This document shows positions 22,798-33,306 of a DNA stretch of 64,000 nt, one piece after another. Origin of the DNA: Evernia prunastri (lineage: Eukaryota > Ascomycota > Lecanoromycetes > Lecanorales > Parmeliaceae); assembly GCA_003184365.1 (NCBI GenBank), contig NKYR01000043.1, positions 124,001 to 188,000 of the forward strand. The letters are read 5' to 3'. Within the stretch, counting starts at the first letter, position 1; the number at the start of each line of letters is the position of its first letter. A model generated the notes under the pieces. That model was not told the origin of the DNA. It did no database searches and saw nothing but the letters and a program-made list of their open reading frames with translations. The position numbers and the translations under genes are program-made.

Positions 22798-23541
22798 ATG
22801 AGCTCCTCAAAATCTACCGCCCAGGATTCCAACAACAAAATCTCCCAGTCCAAAGGGACCCAACCTCCCGACGGCATCTCCGGCCAATACAGGAACGCCA
22901 ATCTCCCACAGCCGATGCATGCCGAAGGGTTCATGTTCGTGCTCAGCTACAAAGGCTACGCCTGGCCAAAGTCCGGACCATACGACGGTATCATCGGCGT
23001 TTACACCCACCTGGACAAGGCAATGGAAGCTGGGAATTGTTGGCTGATGGAGACACCAGGGTCTTATTCGGACCTCTTGAATTCCGTTCAGATACGATGC
23101 AAGGGTTGGAAGGAGCTCAGGGTGAATGAACATTGGGAGATGGAAAAGGGTCTGAGTGGGGAGGGTTTTCTGGAGTCTCGGGTGGTGAGCATTGAGCGGT
23201 TTGACGTGCAGACGGGCAGCCCTTTGCCGAAAGAACGCGAGGGCGATGTGCGAGAGAGGGAGAAACGTGACGAGGATGACGGTGGAAAGAACGAGGAAGA
23301 TGGAAAGGACGATAGAGGGAACGGAGGGAAGGGGAAGAATGGAGAGAAGGGAGGGAAAGGGAAGAAGGGGGAGAATGGAGGAAAGGGCGAGAAGGGAGGG
23401 AAGGCAGGGAAGGCAGGGAAGGACCAGAAGGACCAGAAGAACCAGCAGAACCAAAAGAACCACAAGGCTGCCGAGCAGGATGACGTGAAGGAGCCTAGCA
23501 GAGGTAGCGCCACGGAGGAAATGAAGCGTCTGGCCATCTGA
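22798..23541 (+). CDS. Hypothetical protein with Gly/Lys-rich repeat tail, 247 aa
   Basis: This is a single-exon gene. Residues 40-130 look globular (FMFVLSYKGYAWPKSGPYDG, then IIGVYTHLDKAMEAGNCWLM). I do not recognise the domain; it has a mix of aromatic and charged residues typical of a folded cytosolic or nuclear protein. From about residue 150 the protein becomes low-complexity: KNEEDGKDD, then repeats of GGKGKNGEKGGKGKKGENGG, KAGKAGK and DQKDQKNQQNQKNHK. The tail is encoded by a purine-rich (GGGAAGGRR)n-type minisatellite at about 23320-23465, which leaves long meaningless open frames on the other strand. It ends EEMKRLAI. Repeat-length variation between strains would be expected. Confidence 0.75.
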   Translation: MSSSKSTAQDSNNKISQSKGTQPPDGISGQYRNANLPQPMHAEGFMFVLSYKGYAWPKSGPYDGIIGVYTHLDKAMEAGNCWLMETPGSYSDLLNSVQIRCKGWKELRVNEHWEMEKGLSGEGFLESRVVSIERFDVQTGSPLPKEREGDVREREKRDEDDGGKNEEDGKDDRGNGGKGKNGEKGGKGKKGENGGKGEKGGKAGKAGKDQKDQKNQQNQKNHKAAEQDDVKEPSRGSATEEMKRLAI

Positions 23542-23825
23542 TGTAGCTCAAAGGTTGACACCGACCCAGCCAATGTCCGGATAGCTTGGATAGTCCGGCA
23601 GCCTTGATTGCATTACATCAATTGAAACCACATCACTCAGGCTTACTTGAGCTTACTTGCCTCCGTTTATGTCGGCAATGTGAATTCAACCTGTTTTTTC
23701 CGCAGCTAAATTTGTGTCTCCTCTCCAGAAATGAACGCAGCTCCTTTCTATTTCATCAGCGGAGTACACGTGCTTGGCATGATGGAGGATCGGGATATAA
23801 ACAAGTCCTTGGGGCCGCGAGCGGC

Positions 23826-24283
23826 CAGGGTTGACAATGGTGCACCAACTAACTGCTCCACTATCAGTGGAACAGTTGGTTTCTGGTAGTTGATGGTGCA
23901 GTTTGGGGTCTGGCAGTTGGTAGTTGGTGCAGTTTGATATTGAAAACCAACGGTTTCAACTGATAGTGGAGCAGTTTTGAGGTCCGAATTTTTCATGATT
24001 TTTAGTCACCAAACTCTCGCTTTACGAGATTTTTTTTGATGTCTAGGGTTAGGGCTTTTTTTGCTTGACGTCCCATTTAGGCTAGCGCCTTGATACTCAG
24101 CCTTATAGACCTTTTTTTAACGCTCAAATAAATTCTATATCAAAACTGCTCCACTATCGGTTTCACTGATAGTTGATAGTTGGTTTCGATTTATGTGATA
24201 GTTGGTGCAGTTTCGATATCTCAATGTGGTAGTTGGTGCAGTTTGACCCTCAAAACCAACTATTTCAACCGTTGCCAACCCTG
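23826..24283. mobile_element. MITE-like element with 15-bp terminal inverted repeats
   Basis: The left end is CAGGGTTGACAATGG (23826-23840). The right end is CCGTTGCCAACCCTG (24269-24283), whose complement is CAGGGTTGGCAACGG; 13 of 15 positions match. The 458-bp interior has no gene. It holds four copies of TRGTTGGTGCAGTTT-like repeats (near 23886, 23919, 24198, 24228) and copies of ACTGCTCCACTATC in both orientations (near 23851, 23960, 24146). The CAGGG ends resemble hAT-type transposons, a class inferred from the termini only. GAGCGGC occurs on both sides (just before 23826 and at 24287-24293), but it is offset by 4 nt on the right, so the target-site duplication is not proven. It also carries TAGGGTTAGGG at 24044-24054. 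Confidence 0.68.
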
Positions 24284-25512
24284 CTCGGAGCGGCTTTCCT
24301 TTTCCCTAGCTCGACAACACACGGTCGTTGTCAGCCAAAGTGCAGAGCCTCTAATCTGTAGACATTCTAACACTCGTGTTCGAATTGCCAACATCGACGG
24401 CGGCAGGGGTTTCAACTTTCAAGCATCAGTCGTAGTCCTCGAAGAAAAGAAAGGAACGCCTTCGCCCTCCTCCAAAGAGAAACTGCCCAACGAGGACACT
24501 TCTCACCGTTACTACTCTGCACTCTACTCAAGTCCGAACCATGCTTAGACAGTTCCCGTGATACAAGGCCACGCATACATGGTGTCTGGAGACCCTGCGC
24601 CCATTCTTGATACCGTCCGCTACTCCCCATGAATAGACCAACTACATGTTCCTTAGTCTCCTTACTGTATTCGGCCTCCTCGGAAATCACGACGGACTCG
24701 CTCAGTCACAGCAGGCTCAGAGAAGCGGCTTCTCATGGTAACTTTCTCTGCAAGGATGACGATTCAAGTGGGTGAAACCACGCAGATTTCCTCGGCCTGC
24801 GCGTGAGCCGTGGAGACTGAAGAGTTCCGGAAGGGGTCCCTCTTGGACCGACTGACGACCCACCCTTTGAGACAGAATCCCAATAAGTGTACGTTAGGTT
24901 CTGATTACCTGCCGTAGTGGTGAGTTAGGAGCTCGTTGGAATCAGATGTTGCGAAAGCTCTTCACATCGATCTGTATGGCGCCCGAGCCCGATGTGGGGA
25001 AATTTTTCACGTTTGGCGATTTTACGGAATATGTTCTTGCGTAATGAGAGTAGGGCGGACGCATCAAACACAATGAATGAAGGAACCGTATTTGGGTGCT
25101 GTCGATAGCATGCTTCCATCCCCACTTTCCAATTTCCCAACGTGTGGTTGGATGCTGTCGCACGGTGTCGAGGAATCTGAATCGTAGGACATCAAAAGCT
25201 ATTCTGAATGACTCGTCGGGCAATCCTCGTATTGACAGATTCGAAGCTTGAAGCCTAGACGCGAGGCTGAGAAGTAACGTCGTTTGGGGGTAGCGAGCGC
25301 TGTTGTCTAGGGTCGAGACGGCCATGGGTTCAATATTGAATGGCAATCGATGGAGAAAAGGTTCATGCTTGCAAATCACCGGACGTAACACTGAGGGTTA
25401 TAGAATGGTCGTTTCGCCAATATATAAGACTGCTACCATCATCAATGCAGTAGCCATGCAACACTTCGTACAATATCATGCAACATGCCGCTAAGGTCTC
25501 CAAAATCAATGC
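24284..25512. other. Gene-poor stretch with possible relic reading frame
   Basis: The plus-strand frame from the element's edge to 24548 looks protein-like (RIANIDGGRGFNFQASVVVL, then SHRYYSALYSSPNHA). It meets a TAG at 24546-24548 and then stays open with VPVIQGHAYMVSGDPAPILD to about 24631. This could be a relic with one stop codon, or chance. A minus frame at 24942-25391 shows no domain. Nothing else seen. Confidence 0.2.
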
Positions 25513-27272
25513 CTAGAAATGCTCCTTCCAGAATCTGAATCTGACATCACTCGACGTCGCCTCACCAGCGGCCATTCTTATATCTCTCGCAGCGTTATTT
25601 GGTCCGCAAAAGTATACTCCCACATCTGCCTCACCACCTTTCAGGTCATTCATATAGCTTCCATCCGAAATCCCATCCCTCATAGCACCAAAAAGCTTCT
25701 TGAAGTCTGGTCTCCCGAAATTTGTTCTGCTGTTCAGCGCTGTCAAAGGATCGAGGTCAGTGCCGACACTGTTGAGGTAGATGTTTGTAGTTGTGTCCAC
25801 GTCTAAGCGCTGGGTGAGGTACGTGTGTATGCGAAGAAATTCGGGACCAGCGCCGGAGCCCGCGGCTGCTTCCATAGATTGGGCTTCCAGAGAGGAGAGG
25901 AGGGTTTGAAACCATTCGAACGAGGAGGTGTCTTTGCAGACCCAGATGAATTCCACTCTTCGTAGACGGCGTGGTGGATTTGGGCCAGCGCGCAGATGCC
26001 ATATGTTCTTGAGGATACTCGCCCACGGGGTGACACCAATGCCTGTGCCAATGAGGACGGCGATTTCATTATCAAAGACGTCCTCGGCCGGAGCACCGTA
26101 AGGGCCGTCAATGCGGATGTCGGGCATTTCCTGTCCATTTTGTAGAGCGATTTCGTAGATGCCCATGAGATCTAGGCCATCGAATTCTTTCGCTTGGGAA
26201 GGTCCGGCTCCAAGAGCGTCACCAAGGGCACGAGTCCAGTCCCCAACTTGGCGGACGTGGATGGAAACATAGGGATCGAAAGGGCAAGAAGTGATTGTAA
26301 AAGGATGCCACTGGGTTGTGCTGACTGAAGGGATGTTCAAGAGAAGCCATTGACCGGCCTTGTAGTTCATGCTTGGTTTGAGAAATTGAATCTCGAGCGC
26401 ATCGTAAGGGTGACGGATGACTTTGTGTATGCGTGTGGGGCGGCGAGACTGTATCTCACGGTAGATCCGTTCGAGCAGGTATAGACCGCCTCCCCATAGT
26501 TCCCACCGCCAGCCTTCATAGCCCAGACAGTGATTCCAGAACGGCGACCCAGCGAAAGGAGAGTACGGAAGCTCGGTGTCCCGGACGAAGCATCCTGTGG
26601 CGTGAGTGTAGAGGGCGAGAAAGAAAGGGACAAACAGGTGGTGGGTGTACCAAAAGGTTTCGTAGGATTGCTGGCGGATTCGAACGTGGGAGGTGGTGAA
26701 CATCATAAGCATGCAGAATAGCATGACATGACCCGTTATGCCTCCGGCTTGGGTGTAGTGCATTTGCACTGCTGTCTCGGGTCTTATCTGGTTTCGTTCA
26801 ACATTGAAGAAGCTGTCTATGTCAGCGGAGCTTAGAGCAGGAACGCGTTAAGCTACTCACTTAACATAGTGCGCGCAAACATGCAGACAAGTCCAGAAAA
26901 GTAAGGAGTAAGCCACCTGTCGATGAAACCATTGAAATTCATCCAACGGTAGCCATCTTATCTTCGGTCTTATCCACCTCAGAAGGTTCTTGCACATTGG
27001 CAATAATATGATCGTCCCATCCACTGACAACGCCAGACCCGCACCCCGAGATATCCATACAGAGAATGTGAGCTTGTTAAGTCCAGCTAATCGTTTATCA
27101 GATGCTTGTTTCCACCTGTGGATGCGTCAGCGGTGAATCATCAGCTTTCCAGCGGTCCGGCTCACCAGCCAAATACGAATAATCCAACATGTAAGCCATG
27201 AAATAAGGTATTGAAAAGTATCATCCTCCAGGTCAACTCTTTGCTAAACCATCCTTTTTGACCAACGGCCAT
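25513..27272 (-). CDS. noxA: NADPH oxidase NoxA (Nox1), 553 aa
   Basis: This is a superoxide-generating, membrane-bound NADPH oxidase of the fungal NoxA group, which acts with NoxR, Rac and BemA-type partners in hyphal growth, fusion and sexual development (known for the family). Exons are 27272-27166, 27115-26861 and 26812-25513, with introns of 50 and 48 nt. Haem-ligand histidines are visible at H100 and H114 (WFHRQVAYSLLFWTCLHV) and at H178/179 and H191 (FWYTHHLFVPF, YTHATG). The FAD site is HPFTITSCPFDPYV. The NADPH site is GTGIGVTPWASILKNIWHL, with YFCGPN near the C-terminus. The protein ends in FWKEHF as NoxA orthologues do. There is no N-terminal EF-hand, and length matches the family. 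Confidence 0.97.
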
Positions 27273-29795
27273 GTTGATGATATGCTTTTAGGAGTGACAA
27301 ATTGCAGGATTTGTGCGATGCAGATTCAGTATCACTCAGATGCCATACAAAGCTGCGGGCCGAAGGTTTACAGGGCACCAAGACCCAAATCAGTCCAAGG
27401 CGCGCAACAATGTCTCACAGGAGTCGTCCGGTGTTATTGACAATCAGGAGAAGAAGGTTGGCAAGAGGGACTAAGAAGTCCAATTGTGATGCTGTCCCTC
27501 AGGAGCGATATGATCCTGCCAGGGTTGTAGACGCCTTTTTCCGCTGCCATCAAATCTGCATGCAACCTAGGTAAAAGACCTCATCAATGTCTAGATTTCC
27601 GCCTTTTTACTTAGTGCCTCGCACGTTGTGACCTCGACTCTCCTATGTATAAAGGCTGCAGAGTGGGATCAAGGCCTTCAAAGGATCCTGATAGTTGAGC
27701 GCTTGGAAATCTCGAGGTACGCTGAACCAGTCGAGAGCAAATGGAGTCTTCAGTCCTTGCGTTTGCGTGATGCAGATAGCCTCCACCCGTTACAGGAGCA
27801 CGGATCTTCAAAGCTAGCCAGTGGCTGGTAAGACTCCTGGGGTTCTTCGCGCCCAGTCAAGTGTATGGATCCCGAGACAGATCGTCCGAATTGTTTCTCG
27901 AGTTGCTGTACTTTATGATCTTTCAATGCCAAAGATGTATGAGGCTCCCGGAAATGCTGGTTGGGGTGTAGAGAATATAGGGTTCGAAGATCTGAAAAGA
28001 ATTAAAAGTAGCGTCGCAGGCTCGGAAAGATTCAGCCAGACAGGTATGCGCATACCCCAGATGCTTGCGTGGGACCTGGATATGAGTCAAGGCGCGCGTG
28101 TGGGCAGGATTGGAAGTAGGATTGGAAACCTTGAGCCTCGTGGAGACAGCAGTGACTGTCGCAGAGATTCAGGTCATTGAACCTTGAGATTGTCTCCCAA
28201 TCGGGATCATCTTGCGGTGTGACAAGACTAGAACATTGAAGGTGTCTAGGTATTCGGGATCCGTATTCTTCAAATGCCCCCTGGGAAAGGGTTTTGCGAG
28301 TTGAGGCATAGCGATTAGCTGCAGGTAAAAGAGGCTTACGCCAACCGCTTTCTCTGTGCTGGGTCAACTGATCCTCATGCATGAGCAGCATGACTGGTTC
28401 TAGGACGTTGAACAGCTTGCAGTGGTTGGAAAGACGTTGATTAGAGAGCCAATGATGGGAGAGAGATAGACGCTGAAGATGATGCGCTAAGTATTTACTA
28501 GCACTAGCTAGTACTAGCAGGATGTTTGGCGGTAGCCCGGCATTTTGATTCACGCCGTTTAAAGTCTCATAGATGATAGGTCTATTATTACGAGGTACCT
28601 AGGTAGCTAGACCATCTTCTGACTTAAAAAAAAAAGGATCGTGAACCGTAAGAGGATTGAAAACAACGAGAGCACCGTACCGTACGGAAGATACAATTTT
28701 GCTGTCTCTTGTTGGGGAGGGCTGGAAGTCTAACAAGAGCATCTACTGCTGAACCACAGCTACTGGACGCAGAGGCAAGAGCTGTGTATGCTGTCGCTGC
28801 ACAGTTGTTCAGACTTCCTGTGCCGTTTCTAGATGGAATGCAACAATCAATGGGGCGCGTACTTCGTACGAAGGACTCGACTTCTGTATTCTACCTACCG
28901 TAAGTACACTCAAGAAAGTTGGAGGGTCTGGAAGAGAAGGACGTCTTCAAACCAGTACACCCTCTGGAGCTATACTCTCACTCAAGCGCACTCTCTTGCA
29001 CAGCACCCACTACGGATTTTCTGCTTTCTTCAATTGCTGTCATCTTTTCAATTCTGCAGATTAAAAGAAGAGGCAGCATCTCTCTGCTCTCTCTCTCTCT
29101 CTCTGTGTCGCAGAAACCTGCAAAGACAACGAAACGCCAAGCAGCTTCAAAGCGCCCTTGCATTGAATCTTCTTGTCACCTACCATCCAATCAGTGGTTC
29201 CATTGTGCCATACACCTTCCCAGTTGTCATTAGCAGCATACCCCCACCCCCGCTCCCGCCCGTGATTGCTGCATGAAAATCACACGTTAGAGTACCTTAG
29301 CTTGGAGCTTTGGACCCTCGGCGCTTATATTTCTGGGACATGGCTTGCATGAAGCTATCGATTGGAAGTCAAAGAGTGAAAGAAGAGATTCCAGGAACTC
29401 CTCTTGGCCTCACTTACCTTACCCTAATCGCAGAATTGTTCAAGCGTACCGAGTGGTCCATGCCGCTATGCCGTATTTTCTGCATGCGCTCGAGGCAGAA
29501 AGGCGGGATGGATTGGTATACTACTCCCTCCACGAGTCCACTTCCTCTTTGATACCTTTCCCACCTCCACATCGCTTGCCTCCAACCTCGTCGTCGCTCT
29601 CGTCCTACAACCCACCTTGTCCCACCCGAGTTGCACAGCATAAGTCTTACGGTATAGCACTCCACGCCATGAGCTGCTGAGCTCTCCAGTCAAGTACAGC
29701 ACTACCGCCGCCCACGCATTCTCTGCGCCGCCACCACAGACAATGCTCGAACCTCGACCCTATCTCCGATAACAACCAGCCACTACCTCCTGGTA
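27273..29795. other. Intergenic stretch, one weak ORF
   Basis: The first part is the noxA promoter. A 173-codon minus frame at 28032-28553 (MNQNAGLPPNILLVLASASK) has mixed composition but no domain and could be chance. ACCTAGGTAGCTAG-type short motifs occur near 28595-28610. A (CT)9 microsatellite lies at 29087-29104, and 29600-29795 is pyrimidine-rich leader DNA of the next gene. Confidence 0.4.
29087..29104. repeat. (CT)9 microsatellite
   Basis: An uninterrupted CT run upstream of the DUF7727-type gene. Pyrimidine tracts are frequent in fungal promoters. Confidence 0.8.
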
Positions 29796-30463
29796 ATGGG
29801 CAAACTCATAAAGAACCACTGGGCCCGTCTCATCATCCTCACCGCTGCAACCTGTACGTTCCCTTCTCCTTCCCCCAAATTCCCAACCCGCACACACAAA
29901 TTAACACCCCTCGTGCAGACCAAGTCGCCGCCTCGATCAGCGGCTTCTTCTGGCCGAAACTCTTCTGGGACTTCCTCACCACCAGCCTCGACCACGCCGT
30001 CCGACCCGTCCCCATCCTCCAGATCATAAACCTCCTCCTCGGCCTGCTCGCCCTGTGCTGGGAATGGCCCTTGCCCCTCTTCACCGCCGCCGCCACCTCC
30101 ACCCGCTTACACAATAACAACAACAGCCACAACCACCACCAACCCTCCCAAACAACAACAACCACCGCCCCCGCACGCAAGCACGGACACAAGCACACAG
30201 ACTCCAACGCCTCCCCTCCGCGACCGCCGAGCAGAGCCACGGCGGCCCTGGCGGCGATGCACCGGAGCATCGAAGCCCGGCTGTTCGTCTACCCGCTGAG
30301 CAGCCTGGCCGCGCTGCTGCTGTACCAGGGCACGAACGCGGGGCTCTATTACATCGTCGGCATGGGCGTGTACTTTTGGGGCTTCAGCGAAGGCGAGGTC
30401 GTCATGGGCGTGCCGTGGACGCTGCCTAGGCGACGGAAGAGTCATGGCCTTTCGCGTGTGTGA
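29796..30463 (+). CDS. DUF7727-type membrane protein, 200 aa
   Basis: This is a conserved fungal membrane protein of unknown function; the DUF number is recalled, not searched. Exons are 29796-29853 and 29919-30463, with a 65-nt intron (GTACGT...GTGCAG) that splits a Tyr codon. The conserved start MGKLIKNHWARLIILTAATY is followed by SGFFWPKLFWDFLTTSLD, PVPILQIINLLLGLLALCWE and WPLPLF. Residues about 95-140 are a low-complexity Asn/His/Thr/Pro insert, probably a loop. The C-terminal half has two more hydrophobic segments (ARLFVYPLSSLAALLLYQ and GLYYIVGMGVYFWGF). Four membrane segments are expected. The start matches the invariant N-terminus of the family. Confidence 0.85.
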
Positions 30464-30891
30464 CGGAGGAGGCATTATTATATACACATTCTTCACATTT
30501 TACTTTTTTGGGGGAGGATGGGAACTTTTTGGCATAGTACTCTGACGACGCTGCATGACACTGCATAGCATGGAGGGGAAATTTGGCGCGCATTTACAGT
30601 TAGTTGCATGGATGGAGGAAGGATGAGAGGAAGGAGAGGATGCCGAGCATCGAACGCGGATTGGAGATAAAGCATTAACCCAGCTGGATGGGGAAGCTGA
30701 GCTGTACATATTATGCATAGTTACCGCTAGCCATACCGTTAGCAGCAAAGTGGGCACACCGTCTTCGCCTCTCATCTCGTTGAATTAAAGGATGCGTGTG
30801 TGGTTTCCCTCCTGGCCCTCAAATCACCACCGCGCTCGCCCGCACTCGTTTGCTCACTTTCTCCTGTCACTCCGTCCGTTGCTTTTGTGGC

Positions 30892-32348
30892 TCAATGCGT
30901 AAGCAAATACTCCACCGCCCCTTGCACACTTCCGCCCGTCCGCCTCAATGCCTCAATGTTCCTCTCAAACTCATAGAAACCCATATCATTCAACTGCCTC
31001 AGTTGCTCCGCATACCTATCCTCCGGCGGCCTGTCATCCTGCGGCGCCGCTGGTGGCGGGGTGCCAAAGCCTCCCGCACCACCGAGTCCACCGAATCCAC
31101 CCAGACCTTGCAGAGCTGCGAATGGATTGAAGCCGGCTTGTGCTGCTGAGTTGGTATTTGCGTTGTTGGGGTCGGGGTTGGCGGTGAGATTGGTGCCGGT
31201 GCCGCCCATGGCGCCCATCATCTGTTGCATCATCTGTGGGTTCTGCATCATGCTCCGTGCCATATCGGCAATAGGGTTAGCACCTTGTTGTGGAGTGGCT
31301 CCAGGTGCTTGCGTGCCAGCTGGTGGAGGAGAGCCTGGAGTGTTGCTGCCCATACCACCCATACCGCCTGGGCCGAAAAGTGCGGCGAAGGGATTCGCAC
31401 CTCCTGCTCCACCAGCGCCGGGAGGGTTCCCGAACATAGCAAACGGATTCGGAGGTTGCTGTGGTGTAGCATCTGGCTGTCTAGGCGTAGCTGTCTCCCC
31501 TTCTGCAGAAGGCTGCTGCCCTGGTGTCGTATCCGTAATGCCTGGAGCTGGAAATGCCTGATTACCGCCACCTGCGCCCATACCACCGAACATGCCGCCG
31601 CCGCCGAATTGTCTTTGCATTTGTGAGATATTCCTCAAAGCTTCTGGGTTGGTCATCATGGCTCTGAAGCCAGGATCCTGCATCATCTGGCGGACTTGTG
31701 GACCCATGTCGCGCAGCATAGGGTTCGAGCGGATCATTTGGTCGATGACCTGTGGGTTGGACAGGGCTTCGTTCAGAGTAGAGGCAAAATTAGGATTCTC
31801 GAGCATAGAGGCCATATGTTCGGGGTCAGGTGGTGGACCCATCTACGTAGATGTTAGTAAAATTGATTGAAAAAGGGAGACGACTTAATACAGACTCCAC
31901 CGTCAGGCCCAAACATATTAGCATTTGGCATCTGCGCGTACCCCGCGTACCTCGCCCCCGTCAATCCCGCCAACGGATCCTGCCCGGTCCCACTCGCCAG
32001 ATTAGTAGGCACGCCCGTGGCAGGTTGTCCCCCTGTACCACCCGCATTCACGCTTCCCTGGTGTGCGGGATTCTGTCTTTGATTGCTCGCAGCACCTTTC
32101 ACCAAGTGCACCGTGTTGCCCTCTTTGACTTTGTACGAGCCCAGAGTATCTGCGTCTTTAAGGACGCGGCCGGAGTAGATGAGGCGTTGCCGGTCTGGCG
32201 GTATGTCTGCGTATTCGGGGCCTGAGAGCTTGGTTTTCAGGTCGATGACGGTCATGGAAAGGGGGACTGTGAGGACGTATTTTGCATCGCTAGAGGACTT
32301 GACGTTGAAGGTGATGGGCGTTTCGTCGGCGATGGATTCGTCCGCCAT
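30892..32348 (-). CDS. dsk2: Ubiquilin Dsk2, 467 aa
   Basis: This is a proteasome shuttle factor: its N-terminal UBL binds the proteasome and its C-terminal UBA binds ubiquitin chains. Exons are 32348-31896 and 31842-30892, joined by a 53-nt intron (GTCTGT, ACTAAC branch, CGTAG). The UBL covers about residues 10-85 (ITFNVKSSSDAKYVLTVPL, LIYSGRVLKDADTL). An STI1-type region follows (PEHMASMLENPNFASTLNEA, PQVIDQMIRSNPMLRDMGPQ). A long Gly/Pro/Gln/Met-rich linker comes next. The UBA spans about 425-467 (RYAEQLRQLNDMGFYEFERN, ending AVEYLLTH). The start MADESI is chosen over an in-frame upstream Met at 32528 because it directly precedes the UBL. Domain order and length match fungal Dsk2. Confidence 0.95.
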
Positions 32349-33306
32349 GGTGGGGTTCAGAGGTGGCGGTAGAAGATAATCCGAGTAGGTCGGTAGGGTA
32401 TCTAAGATGATTGGGCTGAAGTCGAGCTCCAGGCGGTTTTTTTCGTGATGTAAAATTGGTCGTGAAGGCGTCAGGGTAATTGATTCTTGTGAGGTTCTTG
32501 ATCTGATTTGAAGGCGGGTGTGAGACAAGGTTGGATGACGTTCAACGGCGGCAATCGGTATTGATCGCTGGCTCTAGAGTAGGACGTTATTCACTTCGAA
32601 AAGTTACTTGTTTCAATTAATTCAATTCATCGATGGAACAATCATAATACATACACGATAGTAGTATGAGTAGTGTATGACAGAAGATGTGTTGGATTTG
32701 AAAAGGCCAAAGCACAACTAAAATGTCATCAATAAATGTGCACCTTCTAGCGGGTTCTTTCGCTTTCCAGCTTTCAATTCTTCAAAGATTCGATGGACAC
32801 ATTGAATTATTAGGGATGTCTGTGACTACGGATCTATTTGTTTTCAGCACCCCAATGAGAGAGTCCTCCAAGGAACCTGGTGTGCCCATAATAAATAGAG
32901 GTACACCAGAAGCATCTGCTCATGCAAGACGTGCAGATGTACAACCCACGCGTCTTCCGTCACTTTTGAACCCAACACATGCAAGCCCAGCCAGGACAAT
33001 CTACCTAGGAACCGCAACGTGGATGGGGAAACCCCAATTTTGATGCAGCGTGAAAATACTGTGCGATTCAAAAAACGCGCTTTTCCGATTTTTCCCGACT
33101 CGAGCACGCTCCGTACTGAGACTCGTTCACATTATATTGTCGAGTTCTTTCAGCGGGACTCTCGTGACAACCCCTTCTTCCGTCAAGTCACTAAATCATA
33201 ACCTTGCAGTCAGCATTGCCTGTTTCGGGGGTCGTGCCGCGCCTTGAAATACTTCTAGGGAGCAAAAGACTTTCGAAACAGCGCTGGAGTCTCAAGACTC
33301 GATTCC
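32349..33306. other. Intergenic, no gene seen
   Basis: Promoter side of dsk2 and 3' side of the next minus-strand gene. The open frame at 32723-33043 (+) has no recognisable features. Confidence 0.5.

Noticed and set aside
22807..23573. Long minus-strand ORFs rich in Leu/Pro/Phe/Ser
   Set aside because: They are antisense shadows of the purine-rich Gly/Lys tail; the plus-strand frame has a globular N-terminal part and they do not.
31061..31561. 166-codon plus-strand ORF rich in Pro and Ala
   Set aside because: It is the antisense shadow of the Gly/Pro-rich linker of dsk2.
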